A DNA stretch of 43,386 nucleotides from CAYLPU01 sp964385635 (GCA_964385635.1 CAYLPU010000040.1:1-43386); one strand, 5' to 3'. Numbered from the stretch's first letter, positions 7,974-15,937 are shown. Program-made: numbers and translations. Notes: a model not told the origin generated them from the sequence alone.

Positions 7974-7991
7974 TGAATGAACGTTCATTCA
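7974..7991. promoter_or_regulatory. TetR operator of cassette B
   Basis: TGAATGAACGTTCATTCA is an 18-bp perfect palindrome at about +4 to +21, directly before the ribosome site of the TetR gene at 8010. This is the usual place for autorepression. Its inner part TGAACGTTCA shares the TGA..C|G..TCA pattern with the cassette A operator (TGACCGGTCA). Confidence 0.75.
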
Positions 7992-8009
7992 AAAAAGGAG
8001 AGGTTACCA

Positions 8010-8630
8010 ATGAACAACAGCCCGCCCTCCGTGGCCGAAAGCCCCGCCGCGACCCGCCGGACACAGATTCTGGAGGTCGCCGCCGCCGTCTTTGCCGAGA
8101 AGGGCTACCAGCGGGCCACGGTCAAAGAGATCGCTGGCCGCGCCGGCATCGCTCCGGGCACGATCTATCTCTACTTTGGCAGTAAGCGCGAGATACTTTC
8201 GGCCATCGTCAACGAGACAGAGACACCGATGGTGGCTGCCCTGCTGGGAATGGGCGGGATGGGAGACCGTGAGGCGATGGTCGAGATGATCGAAAAAGGG
8301 TTGGATATCACCGAGGCCCAACTGCCTTTCAATCGCACCCTGTTCAGCGAGGTCTGGGCAGATGACGGCATCCTGGAGGAATCTGTCGCCGCGCGGCTCA
8401 AACAGATCCACCAACTGCTGGAAAATTACATCGCCGAGCGCATCGCCGCCGGGGTCTTTCGTCCAATTAATCCCGCATTGGTCGCGCAGTTAGTGCTGGG
8501 CATGTTTGGCAGTCTGATAGTGCCAGCAGTGCGCGGGATGGCGCCGCTGCCCTCGGCGGAGAAGCGGCGCGCTTTGGCCGAGGCGATGGTAGACCTGCTC
8601 CTGGATGGCATCCGCGCCCGGCAGGCGTAA
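8010..8630 (+). CDS. TetR family repressor, cassette B
   Basis: A 206-residue TetR regulator. The N-terminal HTH is complete (RRTQILEVAAAVFAEKGYQRATVKEIAGRAGIAPGTIYLYFGSKREI in outline, residues about 15-62), followed by an all-helical ligand domain. ATG 8010 is chosen because AAGGAGAGG precedes it at 7995-8003; an ATG at 7977 lies within the operator and would begin only a few bases after the transcription start. It leads cassette B and sits next to a perfect palindrome, so it probably represses its own exporter operon until a substrate binds. It may also act on cassette A, which has an operator but no regulator. Confidence 0.92.
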   Translation: MNNSPPSVAESPAATRRTQILEVAAAVFAEKGYQRATVKEIAGRAGIAPGTIYLYFGSKREILSAIVNETETPMVAALLGMGGMGDREAMVEMIEKGLDITEAQLPFNRTLFSEVWADDGILEESVAARLKQIHQLLENYIAERIAAGVFRPINPALVAQLVLGMFGSLIVPAVRGMAPLPSAEKRRALAEAMVDLLLDGIRARQA

Positions 8631-8632
8631 AA

Positions 8633-8663
8633 GAAACCAGGTTTTTCAGAAAAACCTGGTTTC
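8633..8663. repeat. Palindromic repeat GAAACCAGG, copy 2
   Basis: GAAACCAGGTTTTT (8633-8646) and AAAAACCTGGTTTC (8650-8663) are perfect 14-base arms around CAG. It fills the gap between the tetR stop and the permease start, the same kind of place as copy 1 at 4529. Confidence 0.85.
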
Positions 8664-8674
8664 TGAGGTAAACT

Positions 8675-9808
8675 ATGCTACGACGAATTTGGACAGTCAT
8701 ACAAAAAGAGTTTATCCAGACCTTTCGAGACAGGCGCACACTGATGATGACGCTCAGTATGCCCATCATCCAACTGCTCCTTTTTGGTTACGCGCTCAAC
8801 ATGAGCGTTGACCACATCCCGACGATCGTGGCCAATCAGAGCCGCGACAGCGCCAGCCAGGCCTACGTGGACGCTGCGGTGGTCTCCGGCTATTTCGACG
8901 TCGTCGAGTACGTCTCCAGCCAGGCCGAGGTGATCCGGGCCATTGACGAGGGGCGTGCCCAGGCGGGTATCGTGATCCCCCCCGATTTTAGTGCCCACGT
9001 GGAGCGCGGCGACGCTCAAGTGCTATTCCTGGTGGATGGCTCGGACCTTTTTACCTCCCAGTCGGCCTATAACGCCGCTATCATCATCGCCGAGGCCCAC
9101 GCGACCGAGGTGTTGATGAAAAAGGTGGAACGCTCAGGGCTGGCGGTGGAGGGGACGAGTTTCCTGCCCTTGGACGCGCTAGTCCGCATCCTCTACAACC
9201 CGGATATGAAGACGCTCTGGTTCATCATCCCCGGTATGTGCGCCATGCTCCTGCAAACCCAGTCCATCGTCCTGACCGCCACCGCCGTGGTGCGCGAGCG
9301 CGAGATGGGCACTATTGAGCAACTGCTGGTCACTCCCATCCGGCCCGTCGAACTAATGTTGGGCAAAATTGCCCCCAACATACTCCTCGCTATGCTCAAT
9401 CTGCTGACCGTCCTTGCAATAGGCATCTTTGGGTTCGGCGTGCCTTTCCAGGGCGACTTTTGGCTCTTTCTCTGGCTGGCCTTTCTGTACGTCTTTTCTG
9501 GGCTGGGACTGGGGCTATTGATCTCGACTCTCTCGCAAAATCAGCGGCAGACCCAGCAATTGATCATGGTGATGATGATGTTGGGCGTGGTGCTTTCGGG
9601 ATTCATGTTCCCACGTGAGGCGATGCCCGTCCTCCTGCGCCTCGCCGGCAACCTGTTCCCGCTGACTTATTTTATCCCCATTTCGCGGGGTATCATCACC
9701 AAGGGCGTCGGCATCAAGTTCTTTTGGGATCAGGTCATCGCGATGGTCATTTACAGCGTCGTGATCATGTTGGCCGCTTCGCGCGCGTTCAAGCAAGGGC
9801 TGGACTAA
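8675..9808 (+). CDS. ABC-2 exporter permease 1, cassette B
   Basis: A 377-residue ABC-2 permease: first helix after IWTVIQKEFIQTFRDRRTLMM, an extracytoplasmic domain (NQSRDSASQAYVDAAVVSGYFDVVEYV; VIPPDFSAHVERGDAQVLFLVDGSD) and five C-terminal helices with EREMGTIEQLLVTPIRPVELMLGK. It closely resembles the following gene at 9927, for example in the VIPPDF.A.VERGDAQ segment, so the two look like an old tandem duplication. ATG 8675 follows TGAGGTAAACT, a modest ribosome site just after the palindromic repeat. Confidence 0.92.
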   Translation: MLRRIWTVIQKEFIQTFRDRRTLMMTLSMPIIQLLLFGYALNMSVDHIPTIVANQSRDSASQAYVDAAVVSGYFDVVEYVSSQAEVIRAIDEGRAQAGIVIPPDFSAHVERGDAQVLFLVDGSDLFTSQSAYNAAIIIAEAHATEVLMKKVERSGLAVEGTSFLPLDALVRILYNPDMKTLWFIIPGMCAMLLQTQSIVLTATAVVREREMGTIEQLLVTPIRPVELMLGKIAPNILLAMLNLLTVLAIGIFGFGVPFQGDFWLFLWLAFLYVFSGLGLGLLISTLSQNQRQTQQLIMVMMMLGVVLSGFMFPREAMPVLLRLAGNLFPLTYFIPISRGIITKGVGIKFFWDQVIAMVIYSVVIMLAASRAFKQGLD

Positions 9809-9811
9809 AAA

Positions 9812-9909
9812 ACCTTCCCGAAAGCTCGCAAGCGCAATGAAATGGCTGAAAACTTGTCCCTGAAATAGTGTCTACGTCTGCTAATACATCCTGTAGCTTT
9901 CGGGAAGGT
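9812..9909. repeat. 98-bp element with 15-bp perfect inverted ends
   Basis: ACCTTCCCGAAAGCT (9812-9826) and AGCTTTCGGGAAGGT (9895-9909) are perfect inverted repeats around 68 bases with no coding frame. It occupies nearly the whole gap between the two permease genes of cassette B. No clear target-site duplication is visible. It resembles a small non-autonomous element or a large palindromic repeat unit. Confidence 0.7.
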
Positions 9910-9926
9910 CACCAACAAAAAACAGT

Positions 9927-11063
9927 ATGCGAAAATCGTTACAGCGCATCGGCGCGCTCGTTCAAAAAGAGACCATCCAGATTCTGCGAGATTGGCGCAC
10001 GCTGGTAATGATCCTGGCTCTGCCGCTCCTCGAGCTGTTTCTCTTTGCCTACGCCGTGACGTTGACGGTAGATCACATTCCCACGGCCATCGCCGATACG
10101 AGCCGGGATGCTCAGAGTCGGGCCTTTGTCGAGGCGTTGGAAATCTCGGGCTATTTCGACGTGGAAATGCGCGTGGAGGACGAAGAGCGAGTTCTCCAGG
10201 CCATCGGCGAGGGCCGGGTCAAGGCCGGCGTCGTGATCCCGCCCGACTTTGCGGCGCAGGTCGAACGCGGCGACGCTCAGGCGCTGGTCATCCTTGATGG
10301 CTCCGATTCGTTCACCGTGCAAGCGGGCTACAGCGCGGCGAGCGCAATTGCCCAGGCGCGGGGAATGGAGTTGACGCTGGAAAAAGCGGCCAAGATGGGG
10401 CTGGGCGGCATGGGGTCGCTTCCCATCTACACCTCCACCCGCATCCTCTACAACCCGGATCTGGATGGCATAGTTTTCATAGTGCCGGGGATAGCCGCGC
10501 TGCTGATGTTGCTGCTGACCATCGGCCAGGTATCCATGTCCGTGGTGCGCGAGCGCGAACTGGGCACCCTGGAGCAGATTCTGGTCACGCCCGTCCGCCC
10601 GCTCGAACTCATCGTGGGCAAGATGGCGCCCAACATTCTGCTGACCGTCGTTGACATGTTGATCATCATCCTGGCCGGAGTATTTTGGTTCGGCGTGCCA
10701 TTCCAGGGCAGCCCGTGGCTCTTTGCCTGGCTTTCCCTGTTGTATATCGTCTCTGGGCTGGGCCTGGGACTCTTGGTCTCGACAGCCGCGCAAACGCAAC
10801 AGCAGGCTCAACAGATCACGACCATGTTGATGTTGTTGAGCATGTTGCTGACCGGCCTCATTTATCCCCACGCGCCGATGCCGCCCGTGGTGCGGGCCGT
10901 CGGCAACCTCATCCCGGCGACCTATTTCATCCGCATCGCCCGCGGGATCATCACCAAGGGGGTCGGGCTGTCCTTTATGTGGAGCGATGTGCTCGTCCTC
11001 GTCGCCTACGGGGCCGTGACGATGACGCTCGCGGCGGTGACGTTCAGGAAAAGGCTGGATTGA
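9927..11063 (+). CDS. ABC-2 exporter permease 2, cassette B
   Basis: A 378-residue ABC-2 permease, paralog of the 8675 protein. It has IGALVQKETIQILRDWRTLVMI leading into helix 1, the extracytoplasmic VIPPDFAAQVERGDAQALVILDGSD, a coupling motif ERELGTLEQILVTPVRPLELIVGK, and a final ATYFIRIARGIITKGVGLSFMW. It probably forms the heterodimeric channel with the 8675 protein. ATG 9927 has no strong ribosome site because the 98-bp inverted-repeat element ends 17 bases upstream. Confidence 0.92.
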   Translation: MRKSLQRIGALVQKETIQILRDWRTLVMILALPLLELFLFAYAVTLTVDHIPTAIADTSRDAQSRAFVEALEISGYFDVEMRVEDEERVLQAIGEGRVKAGVVIPPDFAAQVERGDAQALVILDGSDSFTVQAGYSAASAIAQARGMELTLEKAAKMGLGGMGSLPIYTSTRILYNPDLDGIVFIVPGIAALLMLLLTIGQVSMSVVRERELGTLEQILVTPVRPLELIVGKMAPNILLTVVDMLIIILAGVFWFGVPFQGSPWLFAWLSLLYIVSGLGLGLLVSTAAQTQQQAQQITTMLMLLSMLLTGLIYPHAPMPPVVRAVGNLIPATYFIRIARGIITKGVGLSFMWSDVLVLVAYGAVTMTLAAVTFRKRLD

Positions 11064-11066
11064 ATA

Positions 11067-11115
11067 GGGAGTAGGGAGTAGGGAGTAGGGAGTAGGGAGT
11101 AGGGAGTAGGGAGTA
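11067..11115. repeat. GGGAGTA heptamer repeat (7 copies) before an ATPase start
   Basis: Seven perfect copies of GGGAGTA run from 11067 to 11115, ending two bases before ATG 11118. Each copy contains a GGGAG/GGAG Shine-Dalgarno-like core, and the last lies at a workable distance from the start codon. A change in copy number would move the permease and ATPase genes apart without destroying the last ribosome site. Confidence 0.95.
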
Positions 11116-11117
11116 AG

Positions 11118-12071
11118 ATGAGTGACGAGGTGACTATCTCGACTCGGGATTTAGTGAAACGGTTCGAGACCAGGCGCGGCGCGGTGACGGCTGTGGACGG
11201 CGTGACGCTGCAAGTGCGGCGCGGCGAGACCTATGGCCTCATCGGGCCAGACGGGGCGGGCAAGACGACGGCCACCCGCGTCATTTTGGGACTGCTCACG
11301 CGCACTGCCGGCGAGAGCCGCATCCTGGGCTACGACTCTATGCGCGATACCTACGACATCCGCGAGCGCGTGGGCTACATTGCCCAGCAGTTCGCCCTCC
11401 CCGGCGACCTGACGGTGATGGAGAATATGCGCTTCTTCGCCAACGTCCAGGGAGTCAGCCAGGAGGAACAGCGGAAGCGCATCCCCGAACTGCTCGAGTT
11501 CGCCGGTTTGAGCGAGTTCACCAACCGGCTGGGGAGCCAGCTCTCCGGCGGGATGAAGAAAAAACTGGCCCTGACGTGCAGCCTGGTCCACGAGCCGCAG
11601 GTAGTGATGCTGGACGAACCCACTTTGGGCGTGGACCCGGTCAGCCGCCGCGAGTTCTGGAACATGCTGGGCGACCTGCGCGCGGAAAAAGGGACGACCA
11701 TCTTTGTCTGCACCCCCTATATGGACGAAGCGGAGCGCTGCAACTGGGTGGGGCTGATGTACCAGGGCCGCCTCATCGCCCACGACTCGTCAGAGACGAT
11801 CAAACAGATGGTGCCGGGCCGCCTGCTAGAGTTCACCCCCTCGAATTTTGTGCCGGCCTGGCGCATGGTCGAAGGGATGGAGGGTGTATTGGAGGTGCAA
11901 ACCTACGGGGCCATGCTCCACGTCTTTGTGGACGATCCCGACAGATGGCAGCGGGAGATCGAGGCCGCGCTATCCGCCCAGGGGATCACTTGCGCGGGGA
12001 TGCGCGAAATCGAACCTCGGATGGAGGAGGCGTTCATCTCACTCATCCGCAAGCAACGGGGAGATGCGTGA
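11118..12071 (+). CDS. ABC exporter ATPase, 'GPDG' type, cassette B
   Basis: A 317-residue ATPase, the cassette B counterpart of the protein at 3592. Walker A is GPDGAGKT at residues 43-50, the Q-loop YIAQQFALPGDLTV, the signature LSGGMKKKLALT, Walker B VVMLDEPTLGVDPVSRR, and the switch region is CTPYMDEAERC, again without the H-loop histidine. The C-terminal domain has GMEGVLEVQTYGAMLHVFVDD and ends with MEEAFISLIRKQ. The ribosome site is supplied by the last GGGAGTA repeat. The next ATPase begins 10 bases after the stop. Confidence 0.93.
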   Translation: MSDEVTISTRDLVKRFETRRGAVTAVDGVTLQVRRGETYGLIGPDGAGKTTATRVILGLLTRTAGESRILGYDSMRDTYDIRERVGYIAQQFALPGDLTVMENMRFFANVQGVSQEEQRKRIPELLEFAGLSEFTNRLGSQLSGGMKKKLALTCSLVHEPQVVMLDEPTLGVDPVSRREFWNMLGDLRAEKGTTIFVCTPYMDEAERCNWVGLMYQGRLIAHDSSETIKQMVPGRLLEFTPSNFVPAWRMVEGMEGVLEVQTYGAMLHVFVDDPDRWQREIEAALSAQGITCAGMREIEPRMEEAFISLIRKQRGDA

Positions 12072-12081
12072 GAGAACTGTC

Positions 12082-13029
12082 ATGAGCGCATACACTATCG
12101 AGGTTGAGAACCTGACCAAACGCTTCGGTGACTTTGTCGCCGTGGATCACATCAGTTTCCGCGTGAAACAGGGCGAAGTCTACGGCTGGCTGGGCCCCAA
12201 CGGCGCAGGCAAGACGACGACGATCCGTCTGTTGCTGGGCTTGTTCAAGATCACCGAGGGCAATGCCCGCGTGCTGGGCTACGATCCGAGCACCGAGACC
12301 AAAGCGATGCAGGCCCACGTCGGCTACATGTCGCAACTATTCACACTGTACAACGATCTCACCGCCCGCGAGAACATCCGCTTTTACGGCCAGGCCTACG
12401 GGCTGCGGCGAGACGAGTTGCAGCAGCGCCAGGCCGAGATCATAGAGATGGCCGGGCTGCAAGGGCGCGAGAATGAGCTCACCGCCAATCTCTCCGGCGG
12501 CTGGAAGCAGCGGCTGGCGCTGGGCTGCGCCATCGTCCACAAACCAAAGGTCATCTTCCTGGACGAGCCTACCGCTGGAGTGGATCCCATCAGCCGCCGC
12601 GATTTCTGGAGTCTGATCTATGCCATGGCGAATAAGGGCGTGACCGTTCTCGTCACCACCCACTACATGGACGAGGCCGAGTTGTGCCAGCGGGTCGGGT
12701 TCCTCAGCCAGGGGCGGCTGGTGGCGCTGGACACCCCCGACCGACTCAAGGTGACCCAAATGCGCGGGCAGGTGCTGGAGATCAGCACGCCCGACCCGGA
12801 CCGAGCGATGCGCGTGCTGAAAGAGGCCCAGGCGAGCGGCCGATTGCCCTTTGACGAGGTCGCCTTTTACGGCGCGCAGATCCACGCCGTCGTGCCGGAT
12901 GCGGAGGCATTCAAGCAGCCCATCACGGCGTTGTTGGAAAACGAAGGGATAAGTGTGAGCAGTATCGAGTGGATCGCCCCAACGCTGGAGGACGTCTTCA
13001 TATCATCAGTCAGACAACCGGGAGAATGA
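12082..13029 (+). CDS. ABC exporter ATPase, 'GPNG' type, cassette B
   Basis: A 315-residue ATPase with Walker A GPNGAGKT (residues 38-45), Q-loop YMSQLFTLYNDLTA, signature LSGGWKQRLALG, Walker B VIFLDEPTAGVDPISRR and a complete H-loop, TTHYMDEAELC. The frame is open back to 11848 but that part overlaps the previous ATPase; ATG 12082 gives the standard N-terminus (AYTIEVENLTKRFGDF). It ends LEDVFISSVRQPGE. It would pair with the 11118 ATPase. A 51-bp repeat starts at its stop codon. Confidence 0.93.
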   Translation: MSAYTIEVENLTKRFGDFVAVDHISFRVKQGEVYGWLGPNGAGKTTTIRLLLGLFKITEGNARVLGYDPSTETKAMQAHVGYMSQLFTLYNDLTARENIRFYGQAYGLRRDELQQRQAEIIEMAGLQGRENELTANLSGGWKQRLALGCAIVHKPKVIFLDEPTAGVDPISRRDFWSLIYAMANKGVTVLVTTHYMDEAELCQRVGFLSQGRLVALDTPDRLKVTQMRGQVLEISTPDPDRAMRVLKEAQASGRLPFDEVAFYGAQIHAVVPDAEAFKQPITALLENEGISVSSIEWIAPTLEDVFISSVRQPGE

Positions 13030-13080
13030 GTAGGGCAATTTGGTAAATTGCCCCTGGGACAAGTTGCCAACTCGTCCTAC
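13030..13080. repeat. 51-bp double-hairpin repeat (GTAGG...CCTAC), copy 1
   Basis: The outer ends GTAGG (13030-13034) and CCTAC (13076-13080) enclose two hairpins: GGGCAATTT/AAATTGCCC (13033-13053) and a GGACAAGTTG/CAACTCGTCC stem with one mismatch. A second copy of exactly 51 bp, with different stem sequences but the same architecture, lies at 32884-32934. Here it sits directly behind cassette B and could also slow or end transcription. Confidence 0.75.
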
Positions 13081-13157
13081 AACCCACTCGAAATGCACCC
13101 GAATGAAATCTATCCAAAGACTGAAAGCAACTGAACCTTAAAAACCTGGTACAGGTC

Positions 13158-13186
13158 TTGACAGCAGCCATAAGTCGTGATACAAT
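13158..13186 (+). promoter_or_regulatory. Promoter of cassette C
   Basis: TTGACA (13158-13163), a 17-bp spacer and TACAAT (13181-13186) with the extended -10 TG at 13178-13179. Immediately upstream (13139-13150) is half of the GAAACCAGG palindrome, TAAAAACCTGGT. Transcription would start near 13193. Confidence 0.75.
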
Positions 13187-13196
13187 CTAAGTGTAT

Positions 13197-13211
13197 ACTC
13201 ATTTAATGAGT
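13197..13211. promoter_or_regulatory. TetR operator of cassette C
   Basis: ACTCATTTAATGAGT is a 15-bp odd palindrome (arms ACTCATT/AATGAGT) at about +4, before the ribosome site of the TetR gene at 13241. It has the same position as the cassette A and B operators but a different sequence, so regulation of the cassettes is probably separate. Confidence 0.65.
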
Positions 13212-13240
13212 GAGCAATCACTAAGAGAGGAGATTGCCCT

Positions 13241-13867
13241 ATGGCAAGCGACCAGCCAACCACCCGCCGCGAGCGACGTATCGCTGCCCGCAAAGCGCAG
13301 ATTCTCGACGCCGCTGCCAGGGTGTTCGCCGAGAAAGGCTTCCACCGGGCCACCACCAAGGAGATCGCCAAAGCGGCCGACGTGTCGGAGGGCACCATCT
13401 ACAACTACTTCGACAGCAAGTCCGACCTGGTGATCGGCATCATGACCCGCCTGGCCGAGTTGGAGTCCTTGGATGAGGAACTGGTGGAGGCGCTGCAAGG
13501 CAATGTCCGCGATTTCTTCGTCGCTACCTTCCGCCACCGCATGGGACGCATCCAGCAGGGCCAGGAGATGCTTCAGGCTATCTTGCCGGAGGTGTTGGTC
13601 GACTCAGAGTTGCGCGAGCGTTTTCGCCGGCAGTATGTACTGCGAGTCGCGACGATGATAGAGCAATACGTACAGGCGCAAATCGAGTTGGGGCGTATGC
13701 GGCCGGTGGATGTGCCACTGACAGTGCGTGCCATACAGGGCATGTTCGTCGGTCTGCTCGTCTTGCGCATCCTGGGCGACGAACCGCTCCAGTCGGGATG
13801 GGATGACGTGCCGGAGGTCCTGGCCACACTCGTCTTCGACGGCCTGAGCCCCAGAGAAGGAGGGTGA
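13241..13867 (+). CDS. TetR family repressor, cassette C
   Basis: A 208-residue TetR regulator. The HTH reads KAQILDAAARVFAEKGF, then TTKEIAKAADVSEGTIYNYF and DSKSDL (residues about 17-65). The helical C-terminal domain presumably binds a ligand. ATG 13241 has an AGAGGAGATT site about eight bases upstream. The permease gene begins 4 bases after its stop, behind AAGGAGGGTG, so regulator and exporter are tightly linked. It probably represses cassette C through the palindrome at 13197. Confidence 0.92.
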   Translation: MASDQPTTRRERRIAARKAQILDAAARVFAEKGFHRATTKEIAKAADVSEGTIYNYFDSKSDLVIGIMTRLAELESLDEELVEALQGNVRDFFVATFRHRMGRIQQGQEMLQAILPEVLVDSELRERFRRQYVLRVATMIEQYVQAQIELGRMRPVDVPLTVRAIQGMFVGLLVLRILGDEPLQSGWDDVPEVLATLVFDGLSPREGG

Positions 13868-13871
13868 GACG

Positions 13872-14993
13872 ATGGTCATGCGCACCCTCGCGCTCATCCG
13901 CAAGGAATTCCTGCACATCTTCCGTGACCCGCGCACGTTGGGGGTGATGTTCATCATACCCATTGTCGAGCTCGTGTTTATGGGATACGCGGCCACCACG
14001 AACATCGAACACCTGCGCACTGCCGTCTTGGATGGGGACAAGACGATGGCTAGCCGCGAGTTGATTGAGGCTTACCGGACATCCAACTACTTTGATATCG
14101 TTCACTACGTCGAATCGGAGCAGCAAATGGAGTATCTGGTAGATCGCGGTCAGGTGAGATCGGGCATGATTATCCCACCGGGATACGGGGAGGCACTGAA
14201 TCGTGGGGAGCAGGTGCAGATCGCCTTCGTCATTGACGGTTCCGACCCCAGCGTGGCCAGCACCGTCTTAGCCGCCTCGCAATCGGTCGGGCAGGCCTAT
14301 TCGATGCGTATTATCGAGCAGGCAATGGGGATTGACCCCGACGATATGCCCGGCGTGCAGGTACGTCCGCGCGTGTGGTACAACCCGGAGATGAAAAGCG
14401 CCAACTTTATGATCCCCGGCATCATGGGCTTGATTCTCTACTTTATGACGTGTCTTTTCACCGCGCTGTCCATCGTGCGCGAGCGGGAGCAGGGCACCAT
14501 TGAGCAATTGATCGTGACACCGATCAAGCCGCTAGAGCTGATCGTCGCCAAGGTCACTCCCTACGTGTTCGTTGCTTTCTTCGACGTGCTGGAGGTGCTG
14601 GCCATCGGCGTCTTTTGGTTCGGAGTGCCGATTCGGGGCAGCCTGGGGTTGCTGCTGGGGCTTTCGGCCCTGTTCGTGATCACGTCGCTGGGCATTGGCA
14701 TCTTTATCTCCAGCGTGGCCAACACGCAGCAGGAGGCAATGTTGCTGGCATTTCTGACAATGTTTCTATCTATCTTTCTGGGAGGATTCTTCTTTCCCAT
14801 CGAGGCCATGCCTGGCTGGCTGCAAGCCATCACCTATGTGGTGCCGCTGCGGTATATGCTCGTCATCATCCGGGGCATCATTCTCAAGGGGGTGGGATTG
14901 CAGATATTGTTCCAGGAAGTGGTGGCGATGGTCATCTTTGGCGTGGCGATCATGCTACTGGCGGCCACCAGGTTCCGCAAGCAGTTGGAATGA
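13872..14993 (+). CDS. ABC-2 exporter permease, cassette C
   Basis: A 373-residue ABC-2 permease, the only one in this cassette, so it would act as a homodimer or borrow a partner from cassettes A or B. Features: LALIRKEFLHIFRDPRTLGVMFI, the extracytoplasmic DGDKTMASRELIEAYRTSNYFDIV and IIPPGYGEALNRGEQVQIAFVIDGSDP, the coupling motif EREQGTIEQLIVTPIKPLELIVAK, and the end RYMLVIIRGIILKGVGLQ. An excellent AAGGAGGGTG site precedes ATG 13872; a second ATG lies two codons in. Confidence 0.93.
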   Translation: MVMRTLALIRKEFLHIFRDPRTLGVMFIIPIVELVFMGYAATTNIEHLRTAVLDGDKTMASRELIEAYRTSNYFDIVHYVESEQQMEYLVDRGQVRSGMIIPPGYGEALNRGEQVQIAFVIDGSDPSVASTVLAASQSVGQAYSMRIIEQAMGIDPDDMPGVQVRPRVWYNPEMKSANFMIPGIMGLILYFMTCLFTALSIVREREQGTIEQLIVTPIKPLELIVAKVTPYVFVAFFDVLEVLAIGVFWFGVPIRGSLGLLLGLSALFVITSLGIGIFISSVANTQQEAMLLAFLTMFLSIFLGGFFFPIEAMPGWLQAITYVVPLRYMLVIIRGIILKGVGLQILFQEVVAMVIFGVAIMLLAATRFRKQLE

Positions 14994-14999
14994 AAACGA

Positions 15000-15935
15000 A
15001 TGGACGAATGGGTCATTGAGACACACAATCTGACAAAGCGGTTCAAAAACGTCACCGCCGTGGACGGGCTTGACCTAGGTATACAACGCGGCGAGATATT
15101 CGGCCTGCTGGGGCCGGACGGGGCCGGCAAGACGACGACGATCCGCATGCTGTGCGCGATTATGGACCCCAGTGCGGGCAGCGCCAGCGTGGCCGGGTTC
15201 GATACGGTAAAGGAACCGGAGGAGATCAAAAAGCGCATCGGCTACATGGCGCAGCAGTTCTCCCTCTACGGCGATTTGACGGTGCTGGAGAACCTGGTCT
15301 TCTTTGCCGACATCTTCCAGGTCAAGCGGCGGGAGCGGGAGGAGCGCATCGCCCGTTTGCTGAAGTTCGCCCGCTTGACCAAGTTCCAAAAGCGGCGGGC
15401 GGCCCATCTTTCGGGCGGGATGCAGAAGAAGTTGGCATTGGCCTGCACGCTGATCCACAAACCCGAGATCATCTTCCTGGATGAACCGACCACCGGCGTG
15501 GACCCGGTCTCGCGGCGAGAGTTCTGGGACATCCTGACCGAACTTCACCTGGCGGGGGTGACGCTCTTTGTCAGCACACCCTACATGGACGAGGCGGAGC
15601 GCTGCTCGCGGGTAGCGCTGATGTTCGAAGGGAGTATCATCGTCTGCGACACGCCAGCGCACATCAAGGGGCTGGTGGAGGGAGAGTTGCTGGAACTGCG
15701 GCCCGACCGGCTGCGGGAGACGAGCCGGATCATCGAGAACCTCCCTGGCGTGCTGGAGGTGCAGACCTACGGCGACCTGCTGCACGTGTTCGTGGACGAT
15801 GCCGCACGGCGCGCGCCAGCCATCCAGGAAACACTGAGCAGTGCAGGAATCGTCGTGCAGGGATTGCGCCAGACCCGCCCACGGATGGAGGAGGCGTTTA
15901 TCTCGCTGATTCGCAAGCATCGGGAGAAGAGGTAA
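15000..15935 (+). CDS. ABC exporter ATPase, 'GPDG' type, cassette C
   Basis: A 311-residue ATPase: Walker A GPDGAGKT (38-45), Q-loop YMAQQFSLYGDLTV, signature LSGGMQKKLALA, Walker B IIFLDEPTTGVDPVSRR, and switch region STPYMDEAERC without the histidine. Its C-terminal domain (LPGVLEVQTYGDLLHVFVDD) and MEEAFISLIRKH ending match the 3592 and 11118 proteins. It starts 6 bases after the permease stop and ends 2 bases before the DUF1232 gene. It is expected to pair with the ATPase at 16348. Confidence 0.93.
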   Translation: MDEWVIETHNLTKRFKNVTAVDGLDLGIQRGEIFGLLGPDGAGKTTTIRMLCAIMDPSAGSASVAGFDTVKEPEEIKKRIGYMAQQFSLYGDLTVLENLVFFADIFQVKRREREERIARLLKFARLTKFQKRRAAHLSGGMQKKLALACTLIHKPEIIFLDEPTTGVDPVSRREFWDILTELHLAGVTLFVSTPYMDEAERCSRVALMFEGSIIVCDTPAHIKGLVEGELLELRPDRLRETSRIIENLPGVLEVQTYGDLLHVFVDDAARRAPAIQETLSSAGIVVQGLRQTRPRMEEAFISLIRKHREKR

Positions 15936-15937
15936 AA

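Noticed and set aside
11067..11115. Classical phase-variable on/off switch by the GGGAGTA repeat
   Set aside because: The repeat is outside the coding frame and the last copy always keeps the ribosome site, so copy-number change would tune spacing rather than switch the frame.
11848..12081. N-terminal extension of the second cassette B ATPase
   Set aside because: It overlaps the previous ATPase and has no similarity to ABC proteins; ATG 12082 gives the standard start.
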